This document shows, in pieces, positions 8,798-16,643 of a stretch of 35,183 nucleotides of DNA; the first letter of the stretch is position 1; every line of letters starts with the position of its first letter. The stretch comes from Deltaproteobacteria bacterium (GTDB lineage Bacteria; Desulfobacterota; Dissulfuribacteria; Dissulfuribacterales; QOAL01), in the NCBI GenBank assembly GCA_027028245.1, contig JALVJO010000101.1, positions 1 through 35,183 on the forward strand, written 5' to 3'. The position numbers and the translations under genes are program-made. The notes under the pieces were generated by a model that worked only from the letters and a program-made list of their open reading frames with translations, had not been told where the DNA came from and made no database searches.

Positions 8798-9421
8798 ATG
8801 AAAAAGCTCAGCCTGACAGCAGTGGTACTTTTATTTCTCCTGCTGGTTCCCCTCAGCCTGTATGCATCTTCAGCAGAACTCCTGATGAAGGGTATTGAGA
8901 TCTCAAAGGGTACTGATTTTGGAGACGTAAGATACGGCACCAGGTTCACAGGAGAGATCCTGAACGAGGGGCTTGATCAGATCGGTTTCTGGTATGTGAC
9001 CCTTGACTACAGGGGAGCTGAATTTGTGGAGGTCTGCGGCGGGGAAAATGACATCATCCGCACTAGGATGACCCTGGTTCTTAACGGCAGGGACGGTCGT
9101 TCCGGCATGGTTGTGCTCTTTATGCATGACAATCAGGGTATTCCTGATGTGTTCTGGAGTTATTCAGCCCTGCAGTGTGGCCTTGGAGGGCTTGACTGTC
9201 CTTATCCGTGGGAAACGCCCGAGGAGAGCTGCATGTTCGAGAATGACCCTTCTGAATATGGCGCGGTCGCCCGCATAGGTCAGGAATCTGATCCGATTTT
9301 CCTGCAAAGGGTCTTTGCCACTGGATTCTTCAGGAGATTTGAAGGAGCGGATTTTTCCGGCTGGCTCAGGCACAATTATCCCCTGGTGCCGAGGGTGGAA
9401 GGGCTGCTGGTTTTTCACTGA
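8798..9421 (+). CDS. Secreted protein of unknown function
   Basis: An exported protein of 207 residues that I do not recognise. Residues 1-23 form a clear signal peptide (LFLLLVPLSLYA) with cleavage after YASS or YA. The mature part is mixed alpha/beta and has five cysteines, four of them in a cluster (CGLGGLDCPYPWETPEESC plus C80), which suggests disulfides and a periplasmic or extracellular location. A very strong ribosome site, AGGAAGGAGG, lies nine bases before the ATG. The gene follows the sensor kinase after 124 bases and has its own promoter-like boxes. It may be a target or accessory of the two-component locus, but nothing in the protein itself shows this. Confidence 0.75.
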   Translation: MKKLSLTAVVLLFLLLVPLSLYASSAELLMKGIEISKGTDFGDVRYGTRFTGEILNEGLDQIGFWYVTLDYRGAEFVEVCGGENDIIRTRMTLVLNGRDGRSGMVVLFMHDNQGIPDVFWSYSALQCGLGGLDCPYPWETPEESCMFENDPSEYGAVARIGQESDPIFLQRVFATGFFRRFEGADFSGWLRHNYPLVPRVEGLLVFH

Positions 9422-9763
9422 GTCCTTCAGTAGCCAGGGAGCGGGCAGCTCAAGGCTTTCGCGTCGTGGCGGTCCGCCCGGGTGTTTCGACTTCGCTCTC
9501 GGCGCTGACAGTATCTATCATGAGTTCAGGCACAGGGTGGTTGAAAGAATCTACCATCTCCCTGGTGTGATTCTGGGCGATAGTCCTTTTAATGGTGGCA
9601 TGAACTAAGTATGGGCAGATTATTTCGCATCCAGCATTACAAGAGATCTGCGGTAAGGTGAGGTGATCTGCAGCGCCAGAAACGCGGTATTTATAGGTTA
9701 GTGCAAGGTACACAAAAAAATAAGGCACATACTCTTTTCGAATCCGGGAAAGGGAGGTCTGAA
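9422..9763. other. 342-base intergenic stretch without a recognised gene
   Basis: No open frame here has both a ribosome site and a recognisable product. A 92-codon minus-strand frame at 9450-9728 is open but has no ribosome site and low-complexity content. A small perfect hairpin GGCGG-T-CCGCC lies at 9469-9479 without a T-run. The base composition changes from GC-rich to AT-rich near 9690, where the promoter of the beta-helix gene is expected. Confidence 0.4.
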
Positions 9764-11485
9764 ATGAAAAGAACTCAACTGGCAGTGCTGATGATCATTG
9801 CTGCAATGTACGTGTTTATCAGTCCGACATCCAGAAGTTCAGCCGCAGAATTCCATGTAACTAATGGGAATGAACTGTGGTCAGTGCTGTTGGATGAAGT
9901 TCCGTCAAACGGAGAAGACGATGTTGTTTACCTGGCTGCCGGGACTTACTCTCATAATTTTCCCCATCGACCCCCTAGCGGCTGTTTTACTACTTCAGCC
10001 GGAGGCGACTCGCTGACCATCATGGGTGAGCCTGGAACAACTGCATCAGATGTTGTTATTGATGCCCACGGCAGGTGTTATTGTCTGCAAATTTTGGATA
10101 GAAGTCTTCATCCCAGCTACACTGACCTGCCCTATGAAACAGTTTCGGATCCGGAGTTTGATCGGCCGGAGATTGTTGTTTCAGGCATAACCTTTCAAAA
10201 CGGTGAAAGTACATATGATACTGCCGGGCTGTATATCGCCGCTGATTATTATTCTGTTGTTGTAAAGGACTCCATTATTAGGAACAATTCTTCAGGCAGC
10301 GGCCACGGCGGCGGTTTACATGTTTCCGGTGCCTTTAATCTGTTGCTGGAAAACAACCAGATCCTGAACAACACTGTCCGCGAACGGCTGGTCCATACTG
10401 GTTCTCATGATCATCCAGTGGAAGAGATAAATAGTCGCGGTGGAGGAGTACATGTCTGGAATGCCTGGAACGGCGTTACGGTCATAAACAATATCGTCGC
10501 CGCCAACGTCGCTGAGGGCAATTCTTCTGAAGGCGGCGGCATGTATATCTGCCACAGCTGCGGAACAACAGCCCAGTTGATCAACAACACGATTTACGGC
10601 AACATTGCCAGTGAGGGCGGCGGAGTCCATTTTTCAGATATCCCCAGCCTGGGCGGTACCATCAACCTTTATAATAATATCATCTATGCCAACACCGCAA
10701 CCGGCAGTGAAGGCAGCGCTGATCTTTATTTCTGGGAGGATCCTGCTATTGGGGAAGGGTGGCGCGTCAAGGTCTATGCCTATAACAACAATTTTTCTCA
10801 TGTCCTCGGGACCATGACCGAGTCAGCCCAAAATTTGAACACAGATCCTAGGTTTGTGAATTCGGCTGCCGGCAACTTTCATTTGGCCCACGGCTCACCC
10901 ATGATAAATGCCGGCCGAAATATCGTACCTGATCCCCCGGGTCTGCCGGCAACCGATTTTGAAGGAGACGGCAGGGTTAACGGAGGTATCCCTGATATTG
11001 GGGCAGATGAGTACTATCCCGGCAGGGGAGGGGTTCCCAGGAGAAGAATGCCTGCCGGTCTGGATATCAGAAGTCACGGCAAGGAGGGACCCTTTATAAA
11101 GAAGCCATTTGCAAGGGCAAGTCTTACCATCTCTCTGGCCGCCAATGACGACAAGGGCAAAAAGAGCACCTTGTGGATCGTTATGAATTCGCCCATGGGG
11201 ACTTATTTCCTGTCAGGAAAAGGCTGGACTAAAGAGAAGGCTGTCTATTACAAGGGCCCTTTAAGGGATATCCTTCCCGTTGACCTGCCCAGGCCGCCGC
11301 GGTTTGTCAAGGAAGGCGATTACCAGTTCTATTTTATTCTGGATATGCCCGGGCCGCCCTTTAGGCGGATAAAAACAGGGAAGAAGACAACTTCAAAGAT
11401 AACCTTGTCCGACAGCATAGTGTTTCATGTGACAGGGAAAGACGGGAAAAGGCAATTTCACAAGCCGCCGTTAAATCGAAAATAA
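9764..11485 (+). CDS. Secreted right-handed beta-helix protein (choice-of-anchor Q type)
   Basis: An exported protein of 573 residues. I chose the ATG at 9764 because GGGAGG lies six bases upstream and the signal peptide (to about SSAA|E, residue 28) starts there; the frame is open further up to 9701. Residues 30 to about 420 show the repeated N-rich rungs of a parallel beta-helix (SIIRNNSSG, NQILNNTVR, NNTIYGNIASEGGG, NNIIYANTA). They end in the DxDGRVNGGIPDIGADEYYPG block typical of choice-of-anchor Q proteins. Such folds occur in polysaccharide lyases and adhesins. No lyase active site can be picked out by eye. The last 135 residues form a separate basic, Pro-rich beta domain that I do not recognise. 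It stands alone on the plus strand. Confidence 0.82.
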   Translation: MKRTQLAVLMIIAAMYVFISPTSRSSAAEFHVTNGNELWSVLLDEVPSNGEDDVVYLAAGTYSHNFPHRPPSGCFTTSAGGDSLTIMGEPGTTASDVVIDAHGRCYCLQILDRSLHPSYTDLPYETVSDPEFDRPEIVVSGITFQNGESTYDTAGLYIAADYYSVVVKDSIIRNNSSGSGHGGGLHVSGAFNLLLENNQILNNTVRERLVHTGSHDHPVEEINSRGGGVHVWNAWNGVTVINNIVAANVAEGNSSEGGGMYICHSCGTTAQLINNTIYGNIASEGGGVHFSDIPSLGGTINLYNNIIYANTATGSEGSADLYFWEDPAIGEGWRVKVYAYNNNFSHVLGTMTESAQNLNTDPRFVNSAAGNFHLAHGSPMINAGRNIVPDPPGLPATDFEGDGRVNGGIPDIGADEYYPGRGGVPRRRMPAGLDIRSHGKEGPFIKKPFARASLTISLAANDDKGKKSTLWIVMNSPMGTYFLSGKGWTKEKAVYYKGPLRDILPVDLPRPPRFVKEGDYQFYFILDMPGPPFRRIKTGKKTTSKITLSDSIVFHVTGKDGKRQFHKPPLNRK

Positions 11486-11830
11486 GGAAAGAAAAGATCA
11501 AGGCATTCTCTTTCCGTCTATTGGGGATTGCCTTTAATTAGAGGCCGAAAAAAATTCTCCTCGGTTGTCACGGCCGGGATGTCAAGGGCGGCATGATTGG
11601 AAGTATCGGCAGCAGAATAACTTTTTGCTCGGTTTGCAGACGGGAGAGCTGTGTACGCTGGTGCAGAAGCGGCGTGGTTTTCAGGGATGGGAAACTCGAT
11701 CTTTTTTAAACAGGTCGGTTTATCTTCTGGAAATAATGGATGCAAGATTCGCTTCGGAACAAGAGCGTCCCTTTCATCCTAGGAATTATTTTAAACAGAG
11801 ACCAGACGGAACAATAAAGGAGGGAATTAA
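11486..11830. other. 345-base intergenic stretch without a recognised gene
   Basis: No convincing gene is visible in either strand. A 75-codon minus-strand frame (11518-11745) lacks a ribosome site. The region probably carries the promoter of the lipoprotein gene at 11831, which has the strong ribosome site AAGGAGGG, but I could not identify a pair of promoter boxes with confidence. Confidence 0.35.
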
Positions 11831-12454
11831 ATGAAGGCATATCATAGGAACATAATTCTTGTAATTTCCATTATTTTGACAGGGATGTGCTCGGGCTGTG
11901 TCAGGAGCCTTGCCGTTGTCGATGTTCGAGCACCAGATGTCTGGTGTGTATTTGATACGGACTGCAGAGTTACCGTCCAAGACGAAGTGGATGAATTTGT
12001 AGTGGGCCCTTCCACCGGGCGTGCATTTCTTCAGTCACGCCTCCTTCCTCGAGGTCAGCAGGGAACACCGGCAGAGGGTTTGTATGCTTATTTGTACAGG
12101 CTTGATCTCACCGACTTGGTCGGCATTACAGCTATTCCCTGTATAAGAGAAATGAAGATCGATTTCGGCCCCATTGCAAGGCGGGACTATAATGATGACG
12201 GCATTCAGGATGATGTCTTCGTTGTTACAGCCGGTGGACTGGGTTCCGTAGGTCTTTCTTCCGCTTCCCAAGACAACAGGATAGTCACCTTTACTTTCCA
12301 GCAAGGGCTCTGTGCAGGCTCCAGCCCGGGCAGAGGCCTGTCTTCCTTTTTCTTCGGCATGAGCTCGGCCAAGCCGTCACGATCGGTGAGCGTCCAGCTG
12401 AAAGATACATTGGGAGGCACGACCACGGTTCAGGCTCGAGCCCCGCAAATGTAA
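11831..12454 (+). CDS. Probable lipoprotein with a DxNDDGxxD motif, unknown function
   Basis: An exported protein of 207 residues. The N-terminus has a basic start (KAYHR), a hydrophobic core (NIILVISIILTG) and MCSGC, where Cys23 is a plausible lipidation site although Cys at -3 is unusual. The mature protein has a DYNDDGIQDD segment near residue 120 of the kind that binds calcium in FG-GAP or thrombospondin type 3 repeats, followed by a beta-rich, Ser-rich C-terminus. I do not recognise the family. It is convergent with the TerB-like gene, with only 34 bases between the stops. The ribosome site AAGGAGGG lies six bases before the ATG. Confidence 0.72.
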   Translation: MKAYHRNIILVISIILTGMCSGCVRSLAVVDVRAPDVWCVFDTDCRVTVQDEVDEFVVGPSTGRAFLQSRLLPRGQQGTPAEGLYAYLYRLDLTDLVGITAIPCIREMKIDFGPIARRDYNDDGIQDDVFVVTAGGLGSVGLSSASQDNRIVTFTFQQGLCAGSSPGRGLSSFFFGMSSAKPSRSVSVQLKDTLGGTTTVQARAPQM

Positions 12455-12488
12455 AAGGAGAAATTACCAACTGCCTTTTTGAGATTAG

Positions 12489-12992
12489 TCACCCGATTTC
12501 TGCTGCTTTTCTGTTTTCAAATGTATCCAGGATTTCAAAAAAGCAGCGCTTTTCATCTGTATTAAACCGTTCATGAAGACCGAAAGGGTATCTGGTGACA
12601 GAGCTTGCGGCAATATCAAGACAGATGGTCAGCAGAGATCTCTCAAACTGATCCCTTTTTCTGTCGTCGTCCTGGTACATTCCTGCCTGTGCGGCAAGTC
12701 TGCGAAGCGTCTTCAGCATTTCCGGAGAAGGCCGCTGTTTCAGCATGGGAGCAATGAATTTCCGGGCATCTTCCAGTTTAAATGCCTCGTATCCTGCCAT
12801 TTTGTTGAGATGATTCACGTGCTTCTCAACAAAATCATAAAAAATATCAATTTCACCCTGTTGGGGCAGTCCGTCAGCCCAGATCATTTCAATCAACGGG
12901 ATATAATCGATGAAGTAGACGTCTTTTCCGGTAATCCCGAAGGGTTTTAATTCTTCCAGGATTTCTTCGCGGAGCTTAACTTGTTTACCCAT
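12489..12992 (-). CDS. TerB-like helical cytoplasmic protein
   Basis: A protein of 167 residues without signal or membrane segments. It appears all-helical. The pattern FIDYIPLIEMIWADGLPQQGEIDIFYDFVE early and DEKRCFFEILDTFE at the end matches the general layout of TerB/DjlA-type domains, where an A-D-G segment lies between two helices. TerB-domain proteins are linked to tellurite resistance and stress, but the sequence gives no specific role. It starts with a modest ribosome site (AAAGGGTG, nine bases upstream). It stands alone: convergent with the lipoprotein gene and followed upstream by the repeat-rich intergenic region. The family call is moderate. Confidence 0.68.
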   Translation of the reverse strand: MGKQVKLREEILEELKPFGITGKDVYFIDYIPLIEMIWADGLPQQGEIDIFYDFVEKHVNHLNKMAGYEAFKLEDARKFIAPMLKQRPSPEMLKTLRRLAAQAGMYQDDDRKRDQFERSLLTICLDIAASSVTRYPFGLHERFNTDEKRCFFEILDTFENRKAAEIG

Positions 12993-13200
12993 GGGCTGTC
13001 ACCCTTTTATGCGCGGAATATCGGGCAGTTGTAAGCATGAGAGGTTATACCGGCCATTGCCTTTGTCAGCAGAAAATTGCACTCTCGGATAACTTCCGAT
13101 GCTGTTTTAATAATTCAGAATTATTATCGGACGGATGGTCAAATATCTTTAATGGTCCTTATTCCCATGAGTTCGGCCGGCGATTCCGCGGGGTCGGGCA

Positions 13201-13265
13201 TTTGAAGTACCATAGTACGTCTCCTTGCACCTTCGGCAAACTTACCAGCTGCATAATCCGGGTTT
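13201..13265 (+). repeat. GTAC-hairpin intergenic repeat, copy 1
   Basis: The block begins TTTGAAGTAC, then CATA and GTACG, a four-base-looped hairpin. It continues with a CTTGCACCTTCGGCAAACTT stretch and ends in CCAGCTGCATAATCCGGG. The second copy at 16568-16640 has the same order of blocks. The core GCATAATCCGGGTTTA reappears with one change near 33656. This looks like a dispersed REP-like intergenic repeat. Confidence 0.55.
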
Positions 13266-13320
13266 AATTTTTGGAGCAAATAATTTTGGCTTTTTAGGCT
13301 CCTTGCCTTATGATGTAAGC

Positions 13321-13531
13321 ATTCCCAGTTTGTCCCTGGACGAAGAAGGGCAGGAAGGTGCATTTCTTTCAAGGTTCACCAAGCCGCTGTGCAGATTTCA
13401 AATTCTTCTCGAATACAGACATCGCCAATCTTATCGGCTTGGCTGCAGCTGAAGTTGGCTTCCTTGTGGTGAAACCTTTCAAGAAATACCCCTTCCTTTC
13501 CAGTGGTTCAAATGTGGGACAAACTGGGAAT
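13321..13531 (+). repeat. Palindromic MITE-like element, copy A
   Basis: A 211-base element with perfect 16-base terminal inverted repeats (ATTCCCAGTTTGTCCC at 13321-13336 and its reverse complement at 13516-13531). Inside, an imperfect arm TTTCTTTCAAGGTTCACCAAG (13363-13383) pairs with 13463-13486, and AAGCCG (13381-13386) pairs with CGGCTT (13435-13440). The whole unit can fold into one long hairpin. It stands in the direct orientation 48 bases before the ATPase gene. It is about 80-85 percent identical by eye to copies B and C. Confidence 0.85.
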
Positions 13532-13578
13532 ACTCTCCTTATGTATTAAGAACGTGATGTAAAAGGAGGCCTTCTATT

Positions 13579-15135
13579 ATGAACAGACTCCCCATAGGCA
13601 TACAGTCCTTTAAAGAGATCAGGAAAGACTATGTTTATGTGGATAAGACCAAGACTGTATACGAGCTTGTCAATGGGGGGAAATACCTCTTTTTCTCAAG
13701 GCCGAGGAGATTTGGGAAATCCCTTCTTGTGGATACCCTGAGGCATCTCTTTGAGGCAAGGAAGGGGCTTTTTGAAGGGCTCTGGTTGGAGGACAGGTGG
13801 AGGTGGGAAGAGAGCTTTCCTGTCATAAAGATTGACATGGGAGGTCTGGTAAACAGGGAGATCGAGGCCTTTTCAAGGAGTCTTGGGAATCTATTTAAAA
13901 ATATTTATGAAAGATATGGGCACCTGGATGGGTTTGATGAAGGCCTTTCTCCCAATGACCTTATGTTGAACCTTGTAGTAGAGATATCCAAGAAAAGGGG
14001 TCAGCAGGTGGTCATCCTTATAGACGAATACGATAAACCCATCATAGACAACATTGAGAGGCCGGAATATGCAGTTGAGATCAGGGATTACCTCAGGAGC
14101 TTCTACGAGGTCTTTAAGGGTCTTGACGAGCACATAAGGTTTTTCTTCATGACAGGAGTTAGCAAGTTTTCAAGGGTAAGCCTGTTTTCAGGCCTGAACA
14201 ACCTTGAAGACATCTCCCTTTACCCCGCCTTTGGAACACTTCTTGGCTATACAGAAAAGGAGATCAGGGAGAATTTTTCAGGCTACCTTGAGGGAGTAAA
14301 TCTTGATGAGATGCGCTACTGGTACAACGGCTACAACTTTTTGGGGGAAGAGCGTGTCTATAATCCCTTTGACATCCTGCAATTCCTGAAATCAAAGAAG
14401 TACCAGAACTACTGGTTCCGGACAGGCACGCCGTCTTTTCTCATAAAGGTCCTGGAAGAGAGGGAAGAAGAGCCCGATATCCCGGGGATAGAAAATACAG
14501 AGCTGTCGGCAGACCTACTTGATGCATTTGACTGCTATACCATGCCCATAGAGACGCTGTTGTTTCAGACAGGCTATCTGACAATTAGGGAAGAGATGGA
14601 AGAGGCAGGGGAGCTTTACTACACCCTCGAACTTCCAAACTATGAGGTGAGACAGAGCCTCAACAGGGAGCTTCTTTTCAGTTACTTAAAGGCAGGGGAC
14701 AAGAAAAAGGAGATAGGAAGAAGAAGGGCCCTTTGGAAGGCCTTAAGAGAAGAGGATATTGAGGGGTTTATAAGGATAATAGAGGCCCTTTTTGCAGGGA
14801 TTCCCTATTCCACAGTGGATCTTGCAAGATATGAAGACTATTACAAGTCGGTGCTGTACGCCTTTCTCATGGGAGCAGGCCTTGAAGTGACAGCAGAAGA
14901 CATCATGGACAGGGGCAGGATGGATTTAAGCATCAGGCTCCCTGAGATCTATCACAGGGATTCTCCAGTGGTAATCCTTGAGCTCAAGGTGGTAACCAAG
15001 AAGGAAAACAAGGCCCTCAGGCAGATAAGGGATCGTGGTTATCACAGAAAATATGCAGACCGTTCCTGCTTTTTGGTAGGGCTTGAGTTCAACAAGCATA
15101 CAAAGAGGCTTTATGCAGCCTGGGAAAGGGCCTGA
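13579..15135 (+). CDS. AAA-ATPase-like / PD-(D/E)XK nuclease family protein (DUF1703 type)
   Basis: A protein of 518 residues, the usual length for this family. The N-terminal block (LPIGIQSFKEIRKDYVYVDK) and the P-loop-like segment SRPRRFGKSLL at 40-50 belong to the AAA-ATPase-like domain. The Walker B segment VVILIDEYDKP is near 143-153. The C-terminal domain (about 400-515) ends with the nuclease core MDLSIRLPE...VVILELKV near 450-472, where the Asp and the ELK triplet fit a PD-(D/E)XK active site. These proteins are often present in many copies per genome and their function is not settled; defence or mobile-element links are suspected. AAAGGAGG lies nine bases before the ATG. The gene is alone between two inverted palindromic elements. 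Confidence 0.92.
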   Translation: MNRLPIGIQSFKEIRKDYVYVDKTKTVYELVNGGKYLFFSRPRRFGKSLLVDTLRHLFEARKGLFEGLWLEDRWRWEESFPVIKIDMGGLVNREIEAFSRSLGNLFKNIYERYGHLDGFDEGLSPNDLMLNLVVEISKKRGQQVVILIDEYDKPIIDNIERPEYAVEIRDYLRSFYEVFKGLDEHIRFFFMTGVSKFSRVSLFSGLNNLEDISLYPAFGTLLGYTEKEIRENFSGYLEGVNLDEMRYWYNGYNFLGEERVYNPFDILQFLKSKKYQNYWFRTGTPSFLIKVLEEREEEPDIPGIENTELSADLLDAFDCYTMPIETLLFQTGYLTIREEMEEAGELYYTLELPNYEVRQSLNRELLFSYLKAGDKKKEIGRRRALWKALREEDIEGFIRIIEALFAGIPYSTVDLARYEDYYKSVLYAFLMGAGLEVTAEDIMDRGRMDLSIRLPEIYHRDSPVVILELKVVTKKENKALRQIRDRGYHRKYADRSCFLVGLEFNKHTKRLYAAWERA

Positions 15136-15638
15136 GCAGGGTATTTGTTCTTCCGGCAATTCCTGTCAATCAGATTCCACAATCTTTTCAGAGAGTAAGC
15201 AGTCATCCCGGAGAAATCTTGCTGCTTCAGCACCAGGATAACAAGGCCTCCTGACAGCAAACCGGCTAAATGGTTTCAGCGGATCACCTGGTCTGTTTTG
15301 GCCAATAGTCCGCCGGAAAGGGTAGGGAGCATTTTCCGTTTCGCCTCCATTTATGCCACAGGCAGGGAAGGGGTGTTTCTTGAAAGGTTTCACCACAAGG
15401 AAGCCAACTTCAGCCGCAGTCAAGCCGGTGAGATTGGCAATGTCTTTATTCGAGAAGAATTTGAAACCTGCACAGCGGCTTGGTGAACCTTGAAAGAAAT
15501 GCACCTTCCTTGCCATTCCTCCTCCAGGGACAAACCGGGAATGCTGCCAAAGGGTTGTCCTTGGGACCAATTGCCCGACTGCTTTGCAGCGGCCAGGGGT
15601 TTCTTTCCTCAGGGAAAAACTTGATATAGAATCGGCAC
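15136..15638. other. 503-base intergenic region with inverted copy B of the palindromic element
   Basis: The only structure I can identify is the element at 15329-15543. The first 190 bases show no gene or hairpin. The last 95 bases, before the DUF72 gene, contain TTGATATAGAAT at 15620-15631, which could serve as a -10 region. Confidence 0.5.
15329..15543 (-). repeat. Palindromic MITE-like element, copy B (inverted)
   Basis: A 215-base copy read on the minus strand. Its upstream end has the TIR as GGGACAAACCGGGAAT on the plus strand at 15527-15542. The other end (from 15329) is degenerate, with GCATTTTCCGTTTCG in place of a full TIR match. The inner arms are well conserved, including the AAGCCG/CGGCTT pair. 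It points towards copy A across the ATPase gene. Confidence 0.82.
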
Positions 15639-16379
15639 ATGGAAAAGATCAGGCAGAAGATACATGTTGGCACCAGCGGATGGAACTATGAAAGCTTTAT
15701 CGGGACAATCTACCAGCCCGAGACCCCTAAGCGCAGGTATCTTGAGACCTACTGCACCTTTTTCGATACCGTGGAGCTGAATGCCTCATTTTACAGGAGT
15801 TTTCCGGAAAAGACCTGGCTCGGCTGGCATGAGCGCACGCCTGAAAATTTCCTATGGTCTGTCAAGGCTTCCAGGTTTATTACCCATATCAGGCGGCTTA
15901 AGGTTGAAAAGGAGTCCGTGGATATGTTTTTTCAGAGGGCTGGGCTTCTTGGTGAAAAGCTGGGGGTGGTGCTTTTTCAGCTTCCTCCAAGCCTCAAATA
16001 TGACGAAAAGATATTCCTGGATTTCCTCGACCTGCTGCCCAGGGGGATCAGGATAGCCCTTGAGGCGAGGCATAAGACCTGGTTCACTCCAGGGGTCCTG
16101 GCACTTCTTGAGGCGCGGAACATAGCCTGGACCATCAGCGAGACCGCCGGCAGATATCCCATGCTCGAGGCCTTTACCGCCGATTTCACCTACGTAAGGC
16201 TTCACGGGCACAGCGAGCTTTACCGCGGGCTTTACGGCAGGGAAAGGCTCGAGAAATGGCTTGAACTTGTAAGATCATCCGGCAGGGAAACATTTTTCTA
16301 TTTTGACAATACCGATGACGGAAGTGCTGCCAGGGATGCCCTGACCTTTTTGGAGATGACAGGCCGAAGGAAGGCCTGA
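15639..16379 (+). CDS. DUF72 (YecE-family) protein
   Basis: A cytoplasmic protein of 246 residues. The block VGTSGWNYESFIGTIYQPETPKRRYLETY at the start, FDTVELNASFYR near residue 42, NFLWSVKASRFITH, LGVVLFQLPPSLKY and the C-terminal FFYFDNTDDGSAARDAL are the family's signature segments. The fold is a TIM barrel. The biochemical role is not known, although the family is widespread and sometimes neighbours DNA-repair genes. Length is normal. The ribosome site is weak (CAGGG, some distance upstream). A perfect hairpin CAGGCC...GGCCTG overlaps the stop codon but has no T-run. The gene has no obvious operon partner. Confidence 0.93.
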   Translation: MEKIRQKIHVGTSGWNYESFIGTIYQPETPKRRYLETYCTFFDTVELNASFYRSFPEKTWLGWHERTPENFLWSVKASRFITHIRRLKVEKESVDMFFQRAGLLGEKLGVVLFQLPPSLKYDEKIFLDFLDLLPRGIRIALEARHKTWFTPGVLALLEARNIAWTISETAGRYPMLEAFTADFTYVRLHGHSELYRGLYGRERLEKWLELVRSSGRETFFYFDNTDDGSAARDALTFLEMTGRRKA

Positions 16380-16416
16380 TCAGTTCACCTAAGTACTGCA
16401 CGGCAAAAGGAGACAA

Positions 16417-16482
16417 ATGGTTTTTTTGTATTTTTATAAATACTTAGCTTTTAAAAAGCACATCAATAAAATTCACGTCTGA
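16417..16482 (+). CDS. Possible small ORF with strong ribosome site (21 residues)
   Basis: The frame begins with ATG at 16417, five bases after AAAAGGAG, and encodes a hydrophobic, aromatic N-terminus (MVFLYFYKYLAF) and a basic C-terminus (KKHINKIHV). The stop codon TGA is in the exact centre of a 19-base palindrome. It could be a leader peptide or a type-I-toxin-like peptide. It may also be chance in an AT-rich stretch. Confidence 0.25.
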   Translation: MVFLYFYKYLAFKKHINKIHV

Positions 16483-16489
16483 CGTGAAT
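16428..16489. promoter_or_regulatory. Cluster of three palindromes, including a perfect 19-base one
   Basis: Three palindromes follow within 62 bases: GTATTT/AAATAC (16428-16443), GCTTTT-A-AAAAGC (16447-16459) and ATTCACGTC-T-GACGTGAAT (16471-16489). The last is a perfect nine-base inverted repeat with a one-base centre, the typical size of an operator for a dimeric regulator. No run of Ts follows a GC stem, so a terminator is unlikely. Confidence 0.45.
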
Positions 16490-16567
16490 GTTCTACTTTG
16501 TTTTTTCGTCCCCTTCTGCCGCCCTTCGGGATTGGCAATTTCTCTCAATCTGCTTTGTTACTCAGGG

Positions 16568-16640
16568 TTTGAAGTACACAAGTACGACTGCGCCCCTCGC
16601 GCCTCGCATCTTGGGCAAACTTGCCAATTGCAGGACTTAG
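16568..16640 (+). repeat. GTAC-hairpin intergenic repeat, copy 2
   Basis: TTTGAAGTAC, ACAA, GTACG is followed by a CGC-rich spacer and TTGGGCAAACTTGCCAATTGCA, in the same order as copy 1 at 13201-13265. The spacer is 11 bases longer here. The block TTGG-GCAA-CTTGCCAA can form a second short hairpin. It lies at the 3' end of the flagellar operon and could act in transcript processing. Confidence 0.5.
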
Positions 16641-16643
16641 GCA

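Larger units (their letters stand above)
12993..13578. other. 586-base intergenic region carrying two repeat families
   Basis: No gene is supported here. The stretch contains a GTAC-hairpin repeat (13201-13265) and a full copy of the palindromic element (13321-13531), then the ribosome site AAAGGAGG of the ATPase gene. The first 200 bases hold nothing I recognise. Confidence 0.6.
13321..15543. mobile_element. Putative cassette: ATPase/nuclease gene between inverted palindromic elements
   Basis: Copy A (13321-13531) and copy B (15329-15543) of the same element are in opposite orientation and enclose a single gene, the 518-residue AAA-ATPase/PD-(D/E)XK protein. The arrangement resembles a composite mobile unit. 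I see no transposase and no target-site duplication, so it may also be a recombination or insertion hot spot. The structure is seen; mobility is inferred. Confidence 0.35.

Noticed and set aside
9450-9728. A 92-codon minus-strand frame between two secreted protein genes
   Set aside because: No ribosome site and no recognisable motif. I could not support an IS remnant or gene there.
13321-13531. Integron attC site or CRISPR interpretation of the palindromic element
   Set aside because: No attC core (RYYYAAC/GTTRRRY) and no integrase are seen. The copies are far apart and not spaced as an array.
16374-16395. Hairpin over the stop of the DUF72 gene as a terminator
   Set aside because: The CAGGCC/GGCCTG stem is only six pairs and is not followed by Ts.
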